The notes beneath the pieces were generated by a model. That model was given only the letters and a program-made list of their open reading frames with translations. It was not told the DNA's origin and did not search any database. A stretch of DNA of 64,000 nt from Shinisaurus crocodilurus (taxonomy: Eukaryota; Chordata; Lepidosauria; Squamata; Shinisauridae). The stretch lies in contig CM037880.1 in NCBI GenBank assembly GCA_021292165.1, forward strand, positions 180,441,085-180,505,084, given 5' to 3'. The position numbers and the translations under genes were made by a program. Position 1 is the first letter of the stretch. Each line of letters opens with the position of its first letter. Below, one piece after another: positions 10,561-32,274 of this stretch.

Positions 10561-10944
10561 ACTCACAGGAAGCCTGTAGTCAGCTTGCTGACCCTACAGG
10601 GGCATGTGAAAACCCTTTATATATATTTCCCCCCCCTTGCTATTCGAATAGGTCCTGTTAACTGTACATTTCGAGAGCAACTTCATTGTTTTGGGATAAA
10701 CACCATATGTGTCGCTGAAAGAATGCAACAAATCAAATGATACAATGGGGTTCAACAACAAATTGGGAAGTGGTCATGCTTGCTGTTGAATCTAAAAAGC
10801 CATTTGAAGTAGGGAGCAACTGCAAGGTAAATTCACTAATAATCACTTGCCTTTTCCTCTTAAGCAGACATTAATTATGAACTATTGACACAGAAGACCA
10901 TGACCATGTATGGCAAGGGCAGAAATATTCACCAAGAGTGGTAT

Positions 10945-10950
10945 TTTAAT
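10945..10950 (-). promoter_or_regulatory. candidate PRDM14 poly(A) signal (ATTAAA)
   Basis: This is the nearest variant hexamer on the minus strand after the PRDM14 stop codon at 11145-11147. It would give a ~220-nt 3'UTR. A canonical AATAAA lies farther on at 10042-10047. Which is used cannot be told from sequence alone. Confidence 0.3.
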
Positions 10951-11144
10951 TTGGTATGAAGGTCACCACAAGATCTTTGACACCTCATGGTTGGTCATAG
11001 CCCTTTGGTTGCTCATTCTACTAAGAGGTGAACATCATGCCCAGAGGATCTCAAGGTCATTGGGTAGGTTGGTACTACTTTAGCACACATATACAACACC
11101 ATCGAAAGGTAGACAGAGCTGGTAAGAACCCAATCACTTTCTGG

Positions 11145-22526
<11,382 letters not shown>

Positions 22527-22550
22527 CGCCGCCCGCGGGTGCTCGGGAAC
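22527..22550 (-). other. PRDM14: PRDM14 exon 2 5'UTR part
   Basis: Predicted 24-nt untranslated segment between the acceptor (ctttctcctcgcag) and the ATG. Confidence 0.5.
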
Positions 22551-22650
22551 CTGCGAGGAGAAAGCGGGCACAGATGAGTAGCGCGCGAGCCTCCCTCGAC
22601 GCCGCAGCGGCCGCCTTGGCACGGAGGAACCTGGCCGGGGAGAAGCTTAC

Positions 22651-22745
22651 CTCCAGCGCGGGCTAAGGTCACCTCGGCCAGCGGCGGGACGCCTCCTCCT
22701 CCGCCTCCTCCCGGGGCAGTGGCCCGTCACTGACAGCCTGTCGAG
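22651..22745 (-). other. PRDM14: predicted PRDM14 non-coding exon 1
   Basis: Starts about 25-30 nt below a TATA box and ends at a strong donor GCTGGAG|gtaagc at 22651/22650. The inferred intron (22551-22650) is only 100 bp and ends in a good polypyrimidine acceptor. Human PRDM14 also has a 5' non-coding exon (as recalled). The exact start is an estimate. Confidence 0.5.
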
Positions 22746-22770
22746 GGAGGGAGTCGCTCCCGCCGCCGTG

Positions 22771-22778
22771 TTTATATA
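22771..22778 (-). promoter_or_regulatory. TATA box of the PRDM14 promoter
   Basis: TATATAAA on the minus strand, inside a CpG-rich region (about 22.0-22.8 kb), correctly placed ahead of a good donor and the first coding exon. The combination of a TATA box and a CpG-rich start suits a tightly regulated developmental gene. The start site itself is inferred. Confidence 0.6.
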
Positions 22779-23035
22779 CCAAACGAGATCCCAAAACGGC
22801 CCCGCGAACTTCCTGTAGCCTGCGGCCATCACCCCCTTTCCGCCTTATCTTCTCCCGGCATGCTCCCCGCTCACACCCGTGTGGGTGTGTAAAATCTACC
22901 AACATAGGTGTGTGGGGCACGAGGAAAGCGCGGGCTGCAAGGAAGTCGACGTTCAGGTTCCTCCGGATTCTTGTTTGTATCCAGAGAACCGCCTCGTGGT
23001 CCAGGATCAAGCTGATGAGCCGCCATCTGTCCGCT

Positions 23036-23795
23036 TTCCTGGCAGTAAGCCCCACTGAACTCAAGGGGACGGACTTCTGAGAAGACCCTGTACAGGATCG
23101 CACTGTCACGGCATACAACCTGTCCCCACTTTCTTGGGAGTAAGCCCCAGTGAACGCAATAAATACTTTGGATTCATATCGGGCTGTAAATTTCTTCTTT
23201 CCCCCTCTAGTTTATGTGAAACATACTTTCTAGGAGGTGTGTTCAAGATTGCGGTCTACTCAAAAGCCAGTCGCGTTGAGTTTAATGGGCCTTACTCTCA
23301 GGTCAGTGGATATAGAACTGTAGCCTCCGTTCCTTTAGACTTTCCTCTTAGGTTTTTCCCCTTGGCCCGCCATTTCTCCCCTGAATCCTTCCAGCTTGTC
23401 AGCCCGATTCTGGAGCATACATTTCTCTGTATACAAACAAGAGTCCCCTTAAAGACTAACGAAGACTACGGGTGCAATCCTATGCAAGTTAAGACAGAAA
23501 AAAAGCCCTACAACTCTCAGCATGCCATACTGGCTGGAGCATGCTGGAAGTTGTATGACTTTTTCTCTGCCTAAAGCTGCATAGGACTGCAAGTCTGCAG
23601 TGAGTAAACCCCAGTGAACGCAGTGGGACTTACTTCTGAGTCGAGCTTGCGCTGTAGGACCGCAGCCTTAAAGCACACTTCCTAGGTCGAAAGCCCCAGT
23701 GAACTATGTAGGACTTATTTCTGCAATCCCATGCATACTTCTTTAGGACTAAGCTCCATTGAACACAGTTGGACTTTCTTCTGAGTAAACATGCA
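23036..23795. repeat. cluster of short palindromic MITEs upstream of PRDM14
   Basis: At least five copies of the 'taagcccc-attgaactcaatgg-ggcttactt' type lie within 760 bp, at about 23040-23105, 23120-23165, 23240-23320, 23595-23660 and 23670-23790, each with agtaagccccagtgaac or gagtttaatgggccttact words. A 'cctatgcaagttaagacag' palindrome lies at 23468-23590. All sit 0.3-1 kb upstream of the PRDM14 TATA box. Confidence 0.65.
23468..23590. repeat. palindromic MITE, 'cctatgcaagttaagacag' copy
   Basis: Left gggtgcaatcctatgcaagt, inner cagcatgccatactggctgg..agcatgctgg, right ctgcctaaagctgcatagga. Member of the family at 4624 and 41271. Confidence 0.8.
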
Positions 23796-24002
23796 TACGT
23801 GTTTTTTTTTTTTTAAACCTCTGTGTTTATGCCACAGTACATCGCGATATCCCGGTCTACCCGGAAGCCCCTTTGTGTCCCATGATGGAACTTATTCCCA
23901 GGTGAGCGTGGAGAACTTTGCAGCCTTCTTTCAACGCCACCTGATACCCCTCTGTAACGACGACCGTGTCGCTCGCAGCAGGTAGGCTCTACTGCAGCCG
24001 CC

Positions 24003-24096
24003 CTCAGCCTGGTGCCCTCCAGCTGTTTTGGACTACACTGCCAGCACGCCGGCCATTGGCCAAGACATCTGGAAAGCACCAGGCGGGGAAGCCTTT
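24003..24096. repeat. palindromic MITE, 'ccagctgttttggacta' copy
   Basis: Left gcctggtgccctccagctg, centre cgccggccattggcc, right agacatctggaaagcaccag. The right inner arm is shortened. Confidence 0.7.
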
Positions 24097-24229
24097 TCTG
24101 TTGCCTCGGGAGGGCTCCAAGCGCTACCGGTTAGAAGGCAGCGGGCAGCTAGGCCGTCTTTTCTTCTCTTTGACGGGTTTTCTGAGGTAGGAGAAAAGAC
24201 GGAAGAAGCGGTGGGATAACAGGGGAGGA

Positions 24230-25160
24230 TGACGAGTCGTGAGGACGACTGTTGTCTAGACCCCTCGGAAAATTCGGTGCCTGAGGCAGGGCGGTGGCAC
24301 CAGAAGAGCCTCGCCTGTAAGCCCCGGAATAGCTGCGCCAGGCGGGCCGTCTAACTGGTAGCATGAGGAACCCGCCTCCGTCCCCAGGGTCGACGGGAGC
24401 TCAGCGGCAGCGTTGGCTCCTGGGCAGACCTGGCCAGCGCCATCGGGAGCTCCGCCAGGCGCAGCCCCCCCCCCCCCGCGCCCGGCCATCCTCTGCCCCA
24501 GGGCCTGCCTAGGAGCGAGGCCAACGGGCAGAGCACGCTGGCGAGCCCGAGCCGTCCCATCTCCCTCTCCAAGGCTGGCAAGGGAAAGGGCGGGCCGTGA
24601 GCGCCCCACTGCTGCTCTCCGCTTGACCAGCGGAGAGCCCGACGGCTGAGACGGCCCGCGGGGCAGAGGAACCTGCGCGGACCGCCACGCTCAAGGCAGC
24701 AGCTGGGGAAAGAGGGCGCATCGGACGCAAGCAGGTCCCGGCTGCCCCGCATTCAGTCTCCCAGCAGTGCAGGTTGGACCTGCTCTTCCCCGACCCGTCC
24801 AGGAGCCAACGCTTGCAAAGAGCGGGGTGGATCCTTCCGTCCTGCTGGCTGTGGTGGCATCGTGACTCAGAATCCCCTCGCAAGCCGCTGGACCCGCTGC
24901 CTTTCGTTGGGAAGCGAGCATCTCCCCCAGGCAGCGCTCGGATGACGGCCCCAGCCTCTTTCCCTTCCGCCTAGCCCACCCCAGCCTCTGCCCAGCTCCG
25001 GCTGCAGCGAGGCAGGCTCGCCGGGGAAGTTTGCCAATAAGCTGCTGCAGCTACTCACTTCGGCAGAGGGGCTCAACCTACTGCCGCCTTTCTGCCCGCT
25101 CAGAGGAGGATCGCGGAGCTGCTTCTGGCTGCCACGATCTGCTGGACGCAATTAGAAGCA
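24230..25160. other. CpG-rich, GC-rich stretch without a gene
   Basis: High GC with frequent CG dinucleotides over about 0.9 kb, 1.5-2.4 kb upstream of PRDM14. ORFs run on both strands because stop codons are scarce in GC-rich DNA, but none shows a recognisable domain. It could be a second CpG island or an upstream regulatory region. Confidence 0.4.
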
Positions 25161-25392
25161 GCCACTTAAGGAAGAGCCACGTGTCTTGTGGGCAGATGGT
25201 GCTAAAAGAAGCACCCTGGGAGGACCACGCGGGGAATGCAAGTCTCTCTCAGGCCCATCATTTACTCCCCCCCCCCCGCGAGTCTAGGCGGCACCAGCTA
25301 TTGGTCCAAAAGCAGCTTGAACAGAGCAATGGGGGGGGGGGGGGAGAGACTTGCTTCATCACACATCTTAGTAGTGATTACCTATCCTTCTC

Positions 25393-25560
25393 CAGAGGGG
25401 TAGCCGTGTTAGTCTGTTGCAGCAAGAAACAACCAAGCATCTTTAAAGGCTAACAAATTTATTCTGGCATAAGCTTTCTTGGGTGCTGCGTATCTGATGA
25501 AGTGGACCGTGTCCACGAAGGTTTATGTCAGAATAAATCTGTTAGTCCTGAAGGTACCTC
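25393..25560. repeat. interspersed palindromic repeat, 'gtagccgtgttagtctg' type
   Basis: ggggtagccgtgttagtctg, then ggctaacaaatttattctgg, cataagctttcttgggtgct and ctgatgaagtggaccgtgtc, then agaataaatctgttagtcct. The second part is a partial reverse complement of the first. This sequence type is common in reptile genomes (from memory). The family is not named here. Confidence 0.6.
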
Positions 25561-27085
25561 TCCTTGGTTATCGTTTACCTACGCTGGCTAACTTTAGGTT
25601 CGGTTTGAAACAGGCTTTCCTCTGTTCTCTGACGAAAGAGCATCGGCGTGAAGCATTCAGCAGAGAATGGAAGGTTTTGCCGGAGTCACTGTAAAAGCAT
25701 TCCTAGTCCTATGTGCACTAAGGATATGCGAAAGACGCACATCCAAGAGTGCTCTGTTCAGAGGCAGGAGTCCCTGCGCACCCCCGTCTAGCCACGCCGT
25801 CAGCCAGGGAACTTCATTTCCTACCAGTTTACGGGAGAAGCGGCGATTCTAATCCGCGTTAGCGACTGCAAAGAGCCAACCCGTCACCGATCATTATGTC
25901 GCATTAATTAATCTGAGAGTGCAAAGGGGTGTGACTCTGTGTATGAGACACATGTCCAGGGAGCATACAGCAATCCTATATATCCCACGTAGCGGCTGCC
26001 ACCCTCCCCGCATCTTTCTGGGAGTAAGCCCCATTGAACACAATGGGGCCTTCCGGCTGAGTAATCATTATAGAGCTGCGCTGCACGGGACGTTTTCTGG
26101 ACAAAGCGGGACCTACGAGGAAGTTCCCGAAGAAGGGCGGCAGAAGAAGAGAGAAGGCGCTGCCTACGAATAAAGGGGAAGGACAACCAGCTGTCCGACT
26201 ATGGGGCAGAGAATTAAACAGAAACAACCATCAGTTGACTACAGGCATTAAAATAAGTAGGATGGAATGAGGAACGAATAGGAAAAATCGCGGGGGAAAT
26301 GAACCAGCCCAAGCAGAGTTCCTCCTTAATGATTTCCCCGCAGCCCCAACCTGCCTCGGTGTGTAGCAAAAAGGGCTCGTGCGAAGCAAACTTGCGGGGG
26401 CTGCTAGCAGAATCTCCCCAGCCAGGGAGGGGCAGCGGCAGCGGGGCACCGGCTCCGCGCTTGCCTCGGTCCTGCATCTGAGAAGGCGCCCAGACGCCAC
26501 CAGCTGCAGCGCCACAGCACGCGCCACTGGCCGCCTTGGGCTGCTGGCTCGTTTTCTCGTAAACGCATTTGCTTGAGAGCACGGTTTGTTTCCTCGGTTT
26601 GAGCGAAAGTTCTCTCCAAGCGAAAGTGCAGAGGGAAGAGGTACATTTCGAAGGCACCTTAGGGAATTACTGCCCAAATGAACATAATTTCGATCCTTGT
26701 TTTATGTTTTAGTCCTTTCTTCTCATCTCTTACGTTTTTCTTAGATAATTGTACATTTCCATTTCTGCATCATCATCGTCATCATCATCATTATTATAAC
26801 ATCCTGCATAGTTTCGGCATGCATTTATTTGTTTGTTTACTTTAAGGGAGGGATCCTCTCTAGACGGGATCCTCGACGGCGGGTTCCCAATGGCCAAAAA
26901 ATTGTGCAGGTTTTCAAGCGTTTTAAGGACCCTGCGGGAGTTCCTCGACTCCAATGATGTCCAGGAACGTCTTCTCAATTTCACCTAATACTCATCTCCG
27001 GTCTTAGATGAAGGTGACAAAGTGGGGAGAAAACGGTATGTATCAATTTTAAGCAAAATTCTTCCAACTTTCACACTCCTCCGGT
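25561..27085. other. intergenic, mostly unrecognised
   Basis: Contains a short palindromic MITE at about 26000-26075 (tgggagtaagccccattgaa), an (ATC)n run at 26768-26792 and a GC-rich block at 26370-26560. No exon is supported. Confidence 0.5.
26768..26792. repeat. (ATC)n microsatellite
   Basis: About eight trinucleotide units with one interruption (atcgtc). Confidence 0.85.
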
Positions 27086-27320
27086 GAGAGCCAGTGTGGC
27101 GTAGTGGTGAGAGTGTTGGACTGGGACTCAGGAGATCCGGGTTCTAGTCCCCGCTCAGCCATGAAACTCACTGGGTGACTTTGGGCCAGTCACTGACTCT
27201 CAGCCTAACCTACCTCACAGGGTTGTTGTGAGGATAAAATGGAGAGGAGGAGGATTATGTAAGCCACCTTGGGTTCCTTGCAGGAAAAAAGGCGGGGTAT
27301 AAATATAATAAATAAATAAA
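27086..27320 (+). repeat. tRNA-derived SINE, full-length and well preserved
   Basis: It starts gagccagtgtggcgtagtgg, has tgttggactgggactcagga, gggttctagtccccgctca, gtgactttgggccagtcact and a final ataaatataataaataaata tail. This is the best reference copy of the family in the window. Confidence 0.9.
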
Positions 27321-27992
27321 CTGACACGGTAAGGAAATCCTGGAGGATGCCTCTGACCTCGGCTACAACAGCGGCCTCTTTGAAGAAAAGAAAAGCTGGG
27401 GGGGGGGAGGCCAGTGACGAGTAGGCTTTTTCTCGGCCGCGTCATTTTCACCAGAGACTGGAGTGTGCGCGCGCGCGAAGGAAACGTCTGCGCTTCACAG
27501 TCATGGGAAGTGAAGGAGGAGACGCGAAAGGCAGGGCTGGACAGAAGGTAGACCGGAATGTGCTGGGTGATTTGAAGCAGATCGGCAAGGATTTCTGACT
27601 CCTACTTGTTTAACAATAGTCACAACAGAATGACTCCCCACCCCCACCCCGTCTAAATTATACTGCTGAAATAAAGAAACCTGGAGGGGGGGGCGGATTT
27701 TTGTGTGGAAGGTCCTTGATCTCTCTTCAGTTTTGGTACTTAGAACAAAACCTGGGGCTCGGCATGCTTTAATTCTAAATGTATGCTTTTTGCACGAGGT
27801 TCCGGTTGGTGGATCCCGGTCTTCTAGTAAAAAAATAAAGTAGAACCTACAAACCTGAAGTCTGCCCCATCCTGGCGTGAGGGAGCCATGCCTGTTAATA
27901 AAAGACACTTACATACAGGAAGAAACGTGCGCGCGCGGCAGGGAAGGAGGATCCCCCAAAGTGTATAACTCTACAGGGGAGAGAGAGAGAGA

Positions 27993-28427
27993 GGGCCGGT
28001 TCACACGACCCAGGCTGCCGGCGGGGGAGGAACCACGGGGACGTCCGCGGGGTCCGGCGGGGCACCGCACACGATCGGCGCCCCGCGCGCGTGGGCAGAC
28101 CCCCGTAGTCCCCGCACCGCAGTGCGGGTCTCCCGGCGGTAGGGGGTGAGGCCCGGGATGCCCAGAGGGGCCGTTTGCCCCTACAGGCTGGAGCGGCGGC
28201 GGCTCCGGCCGCTCTGGGCTGCCGTCTCTGTGGGGACCCTGCGGGACGGCCGCCCGCTGTTCCGACGGCACGGTGACCACGCGCGGTAGGGGCTTACCCC
28301 TCTACCGACCATGGTCACTTTGCGAGCGTCCCACGCACGGCTCTCCCGCGGGGGCACCCCCGGTCGGCGTGCACACGACACGGGAACCGCGGGGGACTTG
28401 CGGTTCCCGTGTCGTGCGAACAAGCCC
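27993..28427. mobile_element. GC-rich MITE in a (GA)n tract, copy 1
   Basis: Left terminus gggccggttcacacgac and right terminus gtcgtgcgaacaagccc form an inverted repeat. At the right end an internal hairpin (acacgggaaccgc..gcggttcccgtgt) is perfect over 13 bp. Flanks are gagagagag on the left and agagagaga on the right, which hides any target duplication. The interior is about 435 bp of very GC-rich, non-coding DNA. Confidence 0.65.
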
Positions 28428-28769
28428 AGAGAGAGAGAGAACGTATTTGATACAGATGATATAAAAAGAACGCAGAAGGGTTGAAATTAAATGTTAGACC
28501 CACTTACTGGCATAGCCATCAATCGATGTACAAACCTGATCGTACCTTTAAACGATCTTTAAACACTACATTACTTTCACACGTGCAAACCAAAGGCAAT
28601 GCATGTTCAAAAGAGAAGTTCAAAAGATCTTGAAGGGTCACACGAGAAATAAAAATTGTTGCAAACTACGGGTGCTTTCAGAGGCAAAGACAATTTCTTC
28701 CACCACTACCCACAGTCTCTAGGTACTGAGATTCTCCGGATGTTTTTGTTGGAATTCGTCATTTTATAG

Positions 28770-28858
28770 CTCAATACTATGTATGTCTGCTCAGAAGTAA
28801 GCCCCGTTGAGTTCAGTGGGGATTACTCCCAGGAAAGTGTGTATAGGAATACAGCCTA
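28770..28858. repeat. short palindromic MITE copy
   Basis: tcaatactatgtatgtctgc, agaagtaagccccgttgag, ttcagtggggattactccca and gtataggaatacagcc. Confidence 0.7.
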
Positions 28859-29053
28859 AGACATCAGGTGGTTTGTAGACTGCATAGGACTGTAACCTAA
28901 AACATGAAGAACGATCCAGATCCAGTGTTCTACCAAACTGATACTCCAGGTATCGCTCCCCTAATAGTACAATTAAAAACAATTTGACCAGACTGCTTTG
29001 CTTTTAGAAAGATAACTGAATGAACGTTAAAATTTCTTTCTCTCTCTCTCTCT

Positions 29054-29127
29054 GGGCCGGTTCGCACGATAAGGGAACCGCGGAGGACTTCTGCTCCCCC
29101 GCGGTTCCCGTGTCGTGCAAACACGCC
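29054..29127. mobile_element. GC-rich MITE, short copy 2, between (TC)n and (GA)n
   Basis: gggccggttcgcacgataag and gtcgtgcaaacacgcc ends match copy 1. The interior (gggaaccgcgg..ccgcggttccc) is itself a hairpin. The left flank is (TC)n and the right flank is (GA)n, so the whole locus is one extended palindrome. Confidence 0.65.
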
Positions 29128-29167
<40 letters not shown>

Positions 29168-29515
29168 GAGCACTGAAATATTTATTGCTATATTCTACCT
29201 GCCTGGTCCGAAGCACTTACTTGGACAAAAGTCCCATGATACTTGTTTTTATATTCAGAATATATTTAGTTTTGTAGAACACATGCACAATTTGGAACCT
29301 GCCCTCATTATATCCAAACAACGGATTCTAGCAAGATAAAGTTACCCTCTTGTTTGTGTTTATATCATGTGAACTTGCCACTAAAATGATACAATTACAA
29401 AAAGAAGCAGGGCGCGGGGGAGAAACGGAAGCAGAAGCCTGCCTCCTTACTAATCTCACCTCACGGCAATTTTGGAAGTAGCCTAAGCGTGTTGCATATA
29501 ATTCTGTCTTCAGTA

Positions 29516-29760
29516 TACAGTGTGGTGTAGTGGTTAGAGTGTTGGACTAGCACTGGGGAGACCCGGGTTCAAGTTCCCACTAGGCCATGCATAGGATTGC
29601 ACCCTCGGTGACTTTTGGGCCAGTCACTGTCTCTCAGTTTAACCTTCCTCATAGGGTTGTTGTGAGGGTAAAAGGGAGAGAAGGAAGATCATGCACACTA
29701 CCTTGGGCTCCTTGGAAGAAAAGGCGGGATATAAATGTAACAAACAAACAAATAAATGAA
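29516..29760 (+). repeat. tRNA-derived SINE
   Basis: acagtgtggtgtagtggtta, gttggactagcactggggag, gggttcaagttcccactag and gtgacttttgggccagtcac, ending in aacaaacaaacaaataaat. A short catgcataggattgcaccct insertion at 29585-29605 interrupts the body and resembles a MITE end. Confidence 0.85.
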
Positions 29761-30029
29761 ATATATAAGTTAATACAAAATATTTTCTGGGTCGGGGGCG
29801 GCGACGGCTGGGGTGGGTGGGTTAAGAGCACTCTTTCTCCGTTCAGGGCCTTTCCTCAGAATATTTAAGGACGCTTTCGTCCCCGGAATAACACATATTG
29901 TTTTGGGTGGGGGAATTATATGCGGAACATTGCCGGCGCCTCCAAATCCCCGGGCGCCAGGACGTGTTCTAAACTCTGCACTGCAGGCAATGAACAAACC
30001 ATGGAAAGGAGTCTACCTGAATCCATTAG

Positions 30030-30118
30030 GCTGCAATCCTATGCTCACTCACACAGGAGTAAGTCCCATCCAATTCAATGGGGCTTACTTCTGAGTACAC
30101 ATGTATAGGATTGCGCTG
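30030..30118. repeat. short palindromic MITE copy (well preserved)
   Basis: gctgcaatcctatgctcact, aggagtaagtcccatccaat, tcaatggggcttacttctga and catgtataggattgcgctgg. The terminal gcaatcctatg/cataggattgc inverted repeat is clear. Confidence 0.75.
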
Positions 30119-30237
30119 GCAATCTTACTTTGGTTTCAATACCAGTCACGCTTACTTAGAACTAAATTCCCCTGAAATCAACGAAAGCTGTATATAAACG
30201 CGTGTTTAGGATGGAGTATGCCCAGGGCGATTAATAA

Positions 30238-30390
30238 CTACGTGCAGTTTTAATGTTTTTAATGTTCTTGGGTTTTTTTTTTTTATTGTTTTAAGGTTTT
30301 ATTGTTTTAAATGGTTGTATACCGCCTTGATGGCTTTTTAGCAGATAAGGCGGTATATAAATGCTAATAAACAAACAAACAAACAAACAG
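30238..30390 (+). mobile_element. L2-like LINE 3' tail
   Basis: Repeated gtttta/ttgttttaa words lead to aaggcggtatataaatgcta and an (AAAC)n tail, as in the other L2-like 3' ends here. Confidence 0.6.
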
Positions 30391-31140
30391 ATAAAGGATG
30401 GAAATTCAGCAAAGAAAAGTAAAGGAGTCCTTCGGCTCCCCTATTCTGAAAAGAAGGATAAGTGCTGCGGGGTCGTGCCAAGAGGACACTTCCAGCGGGC
30501 TGTCCTTTGAAACAGCAATTCCTTTTCTTAAGACCCCTTCCGAAACGATCCCTCCGGCAGGTTGCTCCGAAACGCTGGACTAAAGGGAAAGAGAAGAGGC
30601 CAACGAGAGAGAAAACATGCTTTCCGGAGCAAGCTGAACAGGGGGCGCAAAGGCAGGAGGCAGGACAGGAGTACTGCAGCAGCGCATCGGGGTGGGTGGG
30701 GGGAGCGGGAGGTTGGCCCTTGGCCGCGAGGCGGGGCTGCGTGAGTCGTTCAGCAGCACGCTGTAGCCTTCAGTAATTAATTAGCTAACATTTATATAAA
30801 ATGTTAACTGCTAAAAGGCCATCAAATTCCAGGTTCTGAATGGCCGCTGAGCTTTAGGTAGTAAGCTGTTTTGGCAAGATCTGATTCTGCTTTCTGTGAA
30901 GTTTGGGGAGTGGATGGAACAACAGACCATCTTCCCTGGGATTGTCTGATAGACAGGGCTTTCTTTTTAAATGAACTCCAGAGCTTGTGAGTTGAAGGTT
31001 TTTCTTTGGGGTCTTTTCTCCAAATGAAGAAATGTAGAAATCTGGTCTTTATGGAGATTTGTTAAAATTTCAGGCATTTATGCCAGAATGTAAGCATTAG
31101 TTGTGCGTTTCCCCCCTGCCCCCCCCATTATTTTCCAGTA
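30391..31140. other. intergenic, nothing recognised
   Basis: No repeat or gene recognised. ORFs on the plus strand at 30398-30776 have no domain-like features. Confidence 0.5.
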
Positions 31141-31556
31141 GGTGGTGGCCATATTTATTATATTTATATACAGGCCCCTGACTCACGCTGGCTCAGCTTG
31201 TCTGAGCGTGGAAAGCTAAGCAGGGTCAGGCCTGGTTATTACTTGGATGGAAGACCCCTCCTCTAGTTTCCTGCATTGAGCAGGGGGTTGGACTCCATGG
31301 CCTTGTAGGCCCCTTCCAACTTTATGATCTATGAATCTATATCCTGCCTTTTTTCGTGCAAGGAACCCAAGGCAGCTTACATAACCTTCCTCCTCCTCCT
31401 CTCCATTTTATCCTCACAACAACCCTGTGAGGTAGGTTAGGCTGAGAGTCAGGGACTGGCCCAAAGTCACCCAGTGAGCATCAAGGCCAAGTGGGGACTT
31501 GACCCTGGGTCTCCTCAGTCTCAGTCCAGCACTCTAACCACTAGGCCACACTGGCT
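31141..31556 (-). repeat. tRNA-derived SINE (-) interrupted by a 5S-headed element
   Basis: The SINE tail (catatttattatatttata, 31150-31170) is separated from its body (atcctgccttttttcgtgca at 31340 onward) by the 5S-derived insertion. The body continues through gtcacccagtgagcat to actaggccacactggct at 31552. The undisturbed copy at 6579-6817 has the tail joined directly to tatcctatcttttttcctg. Confidence 0.85.
31179..31342 (+). repeat. 5S rRNA-derived head with CR1-like tail (SINE-like), copy 2
   Basis: gactcacgctggctcagctt and gtggaaagctaagcagggtc, then cctggttattacttggatgg and aagacc correspond to about positions 26-90 of 5S rRNA. Then ctagtttcctgcattgagca, gggggttggactccatggcc and ccccttccaactttatgatc form a CR1-like 3' tail with tatgatctatgaatctat. 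It is inserted in a tRNA SINE. A short tatat-type duplication flanks it. Confidence 0.75.
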
Positions 31557-31969
31557 GTCATGGATTAGTGCTTTGCATTTGAGGATCGTTATTCTGCATC
31601 TAGTGTCTCAACCTTTGAGAATCAGCAGCGGATCAGCTACCAACAGCTGAAAAACAAAACTTACTTTGTCCACAGTATGTCTCTGAATACAAATAGAAAG
31701 GAATACAGAGTGACTCAGAGCTGTTCAGCAGTGCCACTCACAAAGCCACACCTTTATGACACCCACCTTAAGCAAAGCAAACTCTGCAAGAAAACCAAAG
31801 GAGGTTAGGACTATTCTTTGCAGGCATTGCTTTGTTCCCTAAGGAAATCTTATGCATTTCCCCATCACACAAACTCTTGACTTGGTTTATCCTAGGAAAT
31901 TACTGGGGTGAGGAATGAATAAAGAATAACGGTGCTGCAGCTTTTGCCAGAACCAAGAGAGCAATAAGT

Positions 31970-32143
31970 CAATGGAACCAACTACCTAGGGAGGTGGTGG
32001 GCTCTCCCACTCTGGAGGCATTCAAGGTGCAGCTAGACAGCCATCTGTCAGGGATGCTTTGACTTGGATTCCTGCATTGAGCAAGGGGTTGGACTGGATG
32101 GCCTTATAGGCCCCTTTTAACTCTACCATGCTGATTCTATGAA
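31970..32143 (+). mobile_element. CR1 LINE 3' end
   Basis: accaactacctagggaggtg, tctggaggcattcaaggtgc, tgcattgagcaaggggttgg, actggatggccttataggcc and a closing tgattctatgaa are characteristic of amniote CR1 3' ends with their attctatg repeats. Confidence 0.8.
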
Positions 32144-32274
32144 TTGCACTAGAGCAGAGGTGTATCAGCTGAAAGGGGGGTATGGACATGATTTTGCTTA
32201 AAAGCCTTCTTTCAAAGCCAGATGGTAAGACATGGTGATGGTTTTTGTCTTCTGCTCTGTACATGCTCCGCTGA

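Noticed and set aside
27086..27180. tRNA gene
   Set aside because: A and B boxes are present but there is no cloverleaf acceptor stem, and the same body and tail recur at seven places. It is a SINE.
30398..30776. ~100-residue plus-strand ORF
   Set aside because: Basic, low-complexity translation in GC-rich intergenic DNA without recognisable similarity or a promoter.
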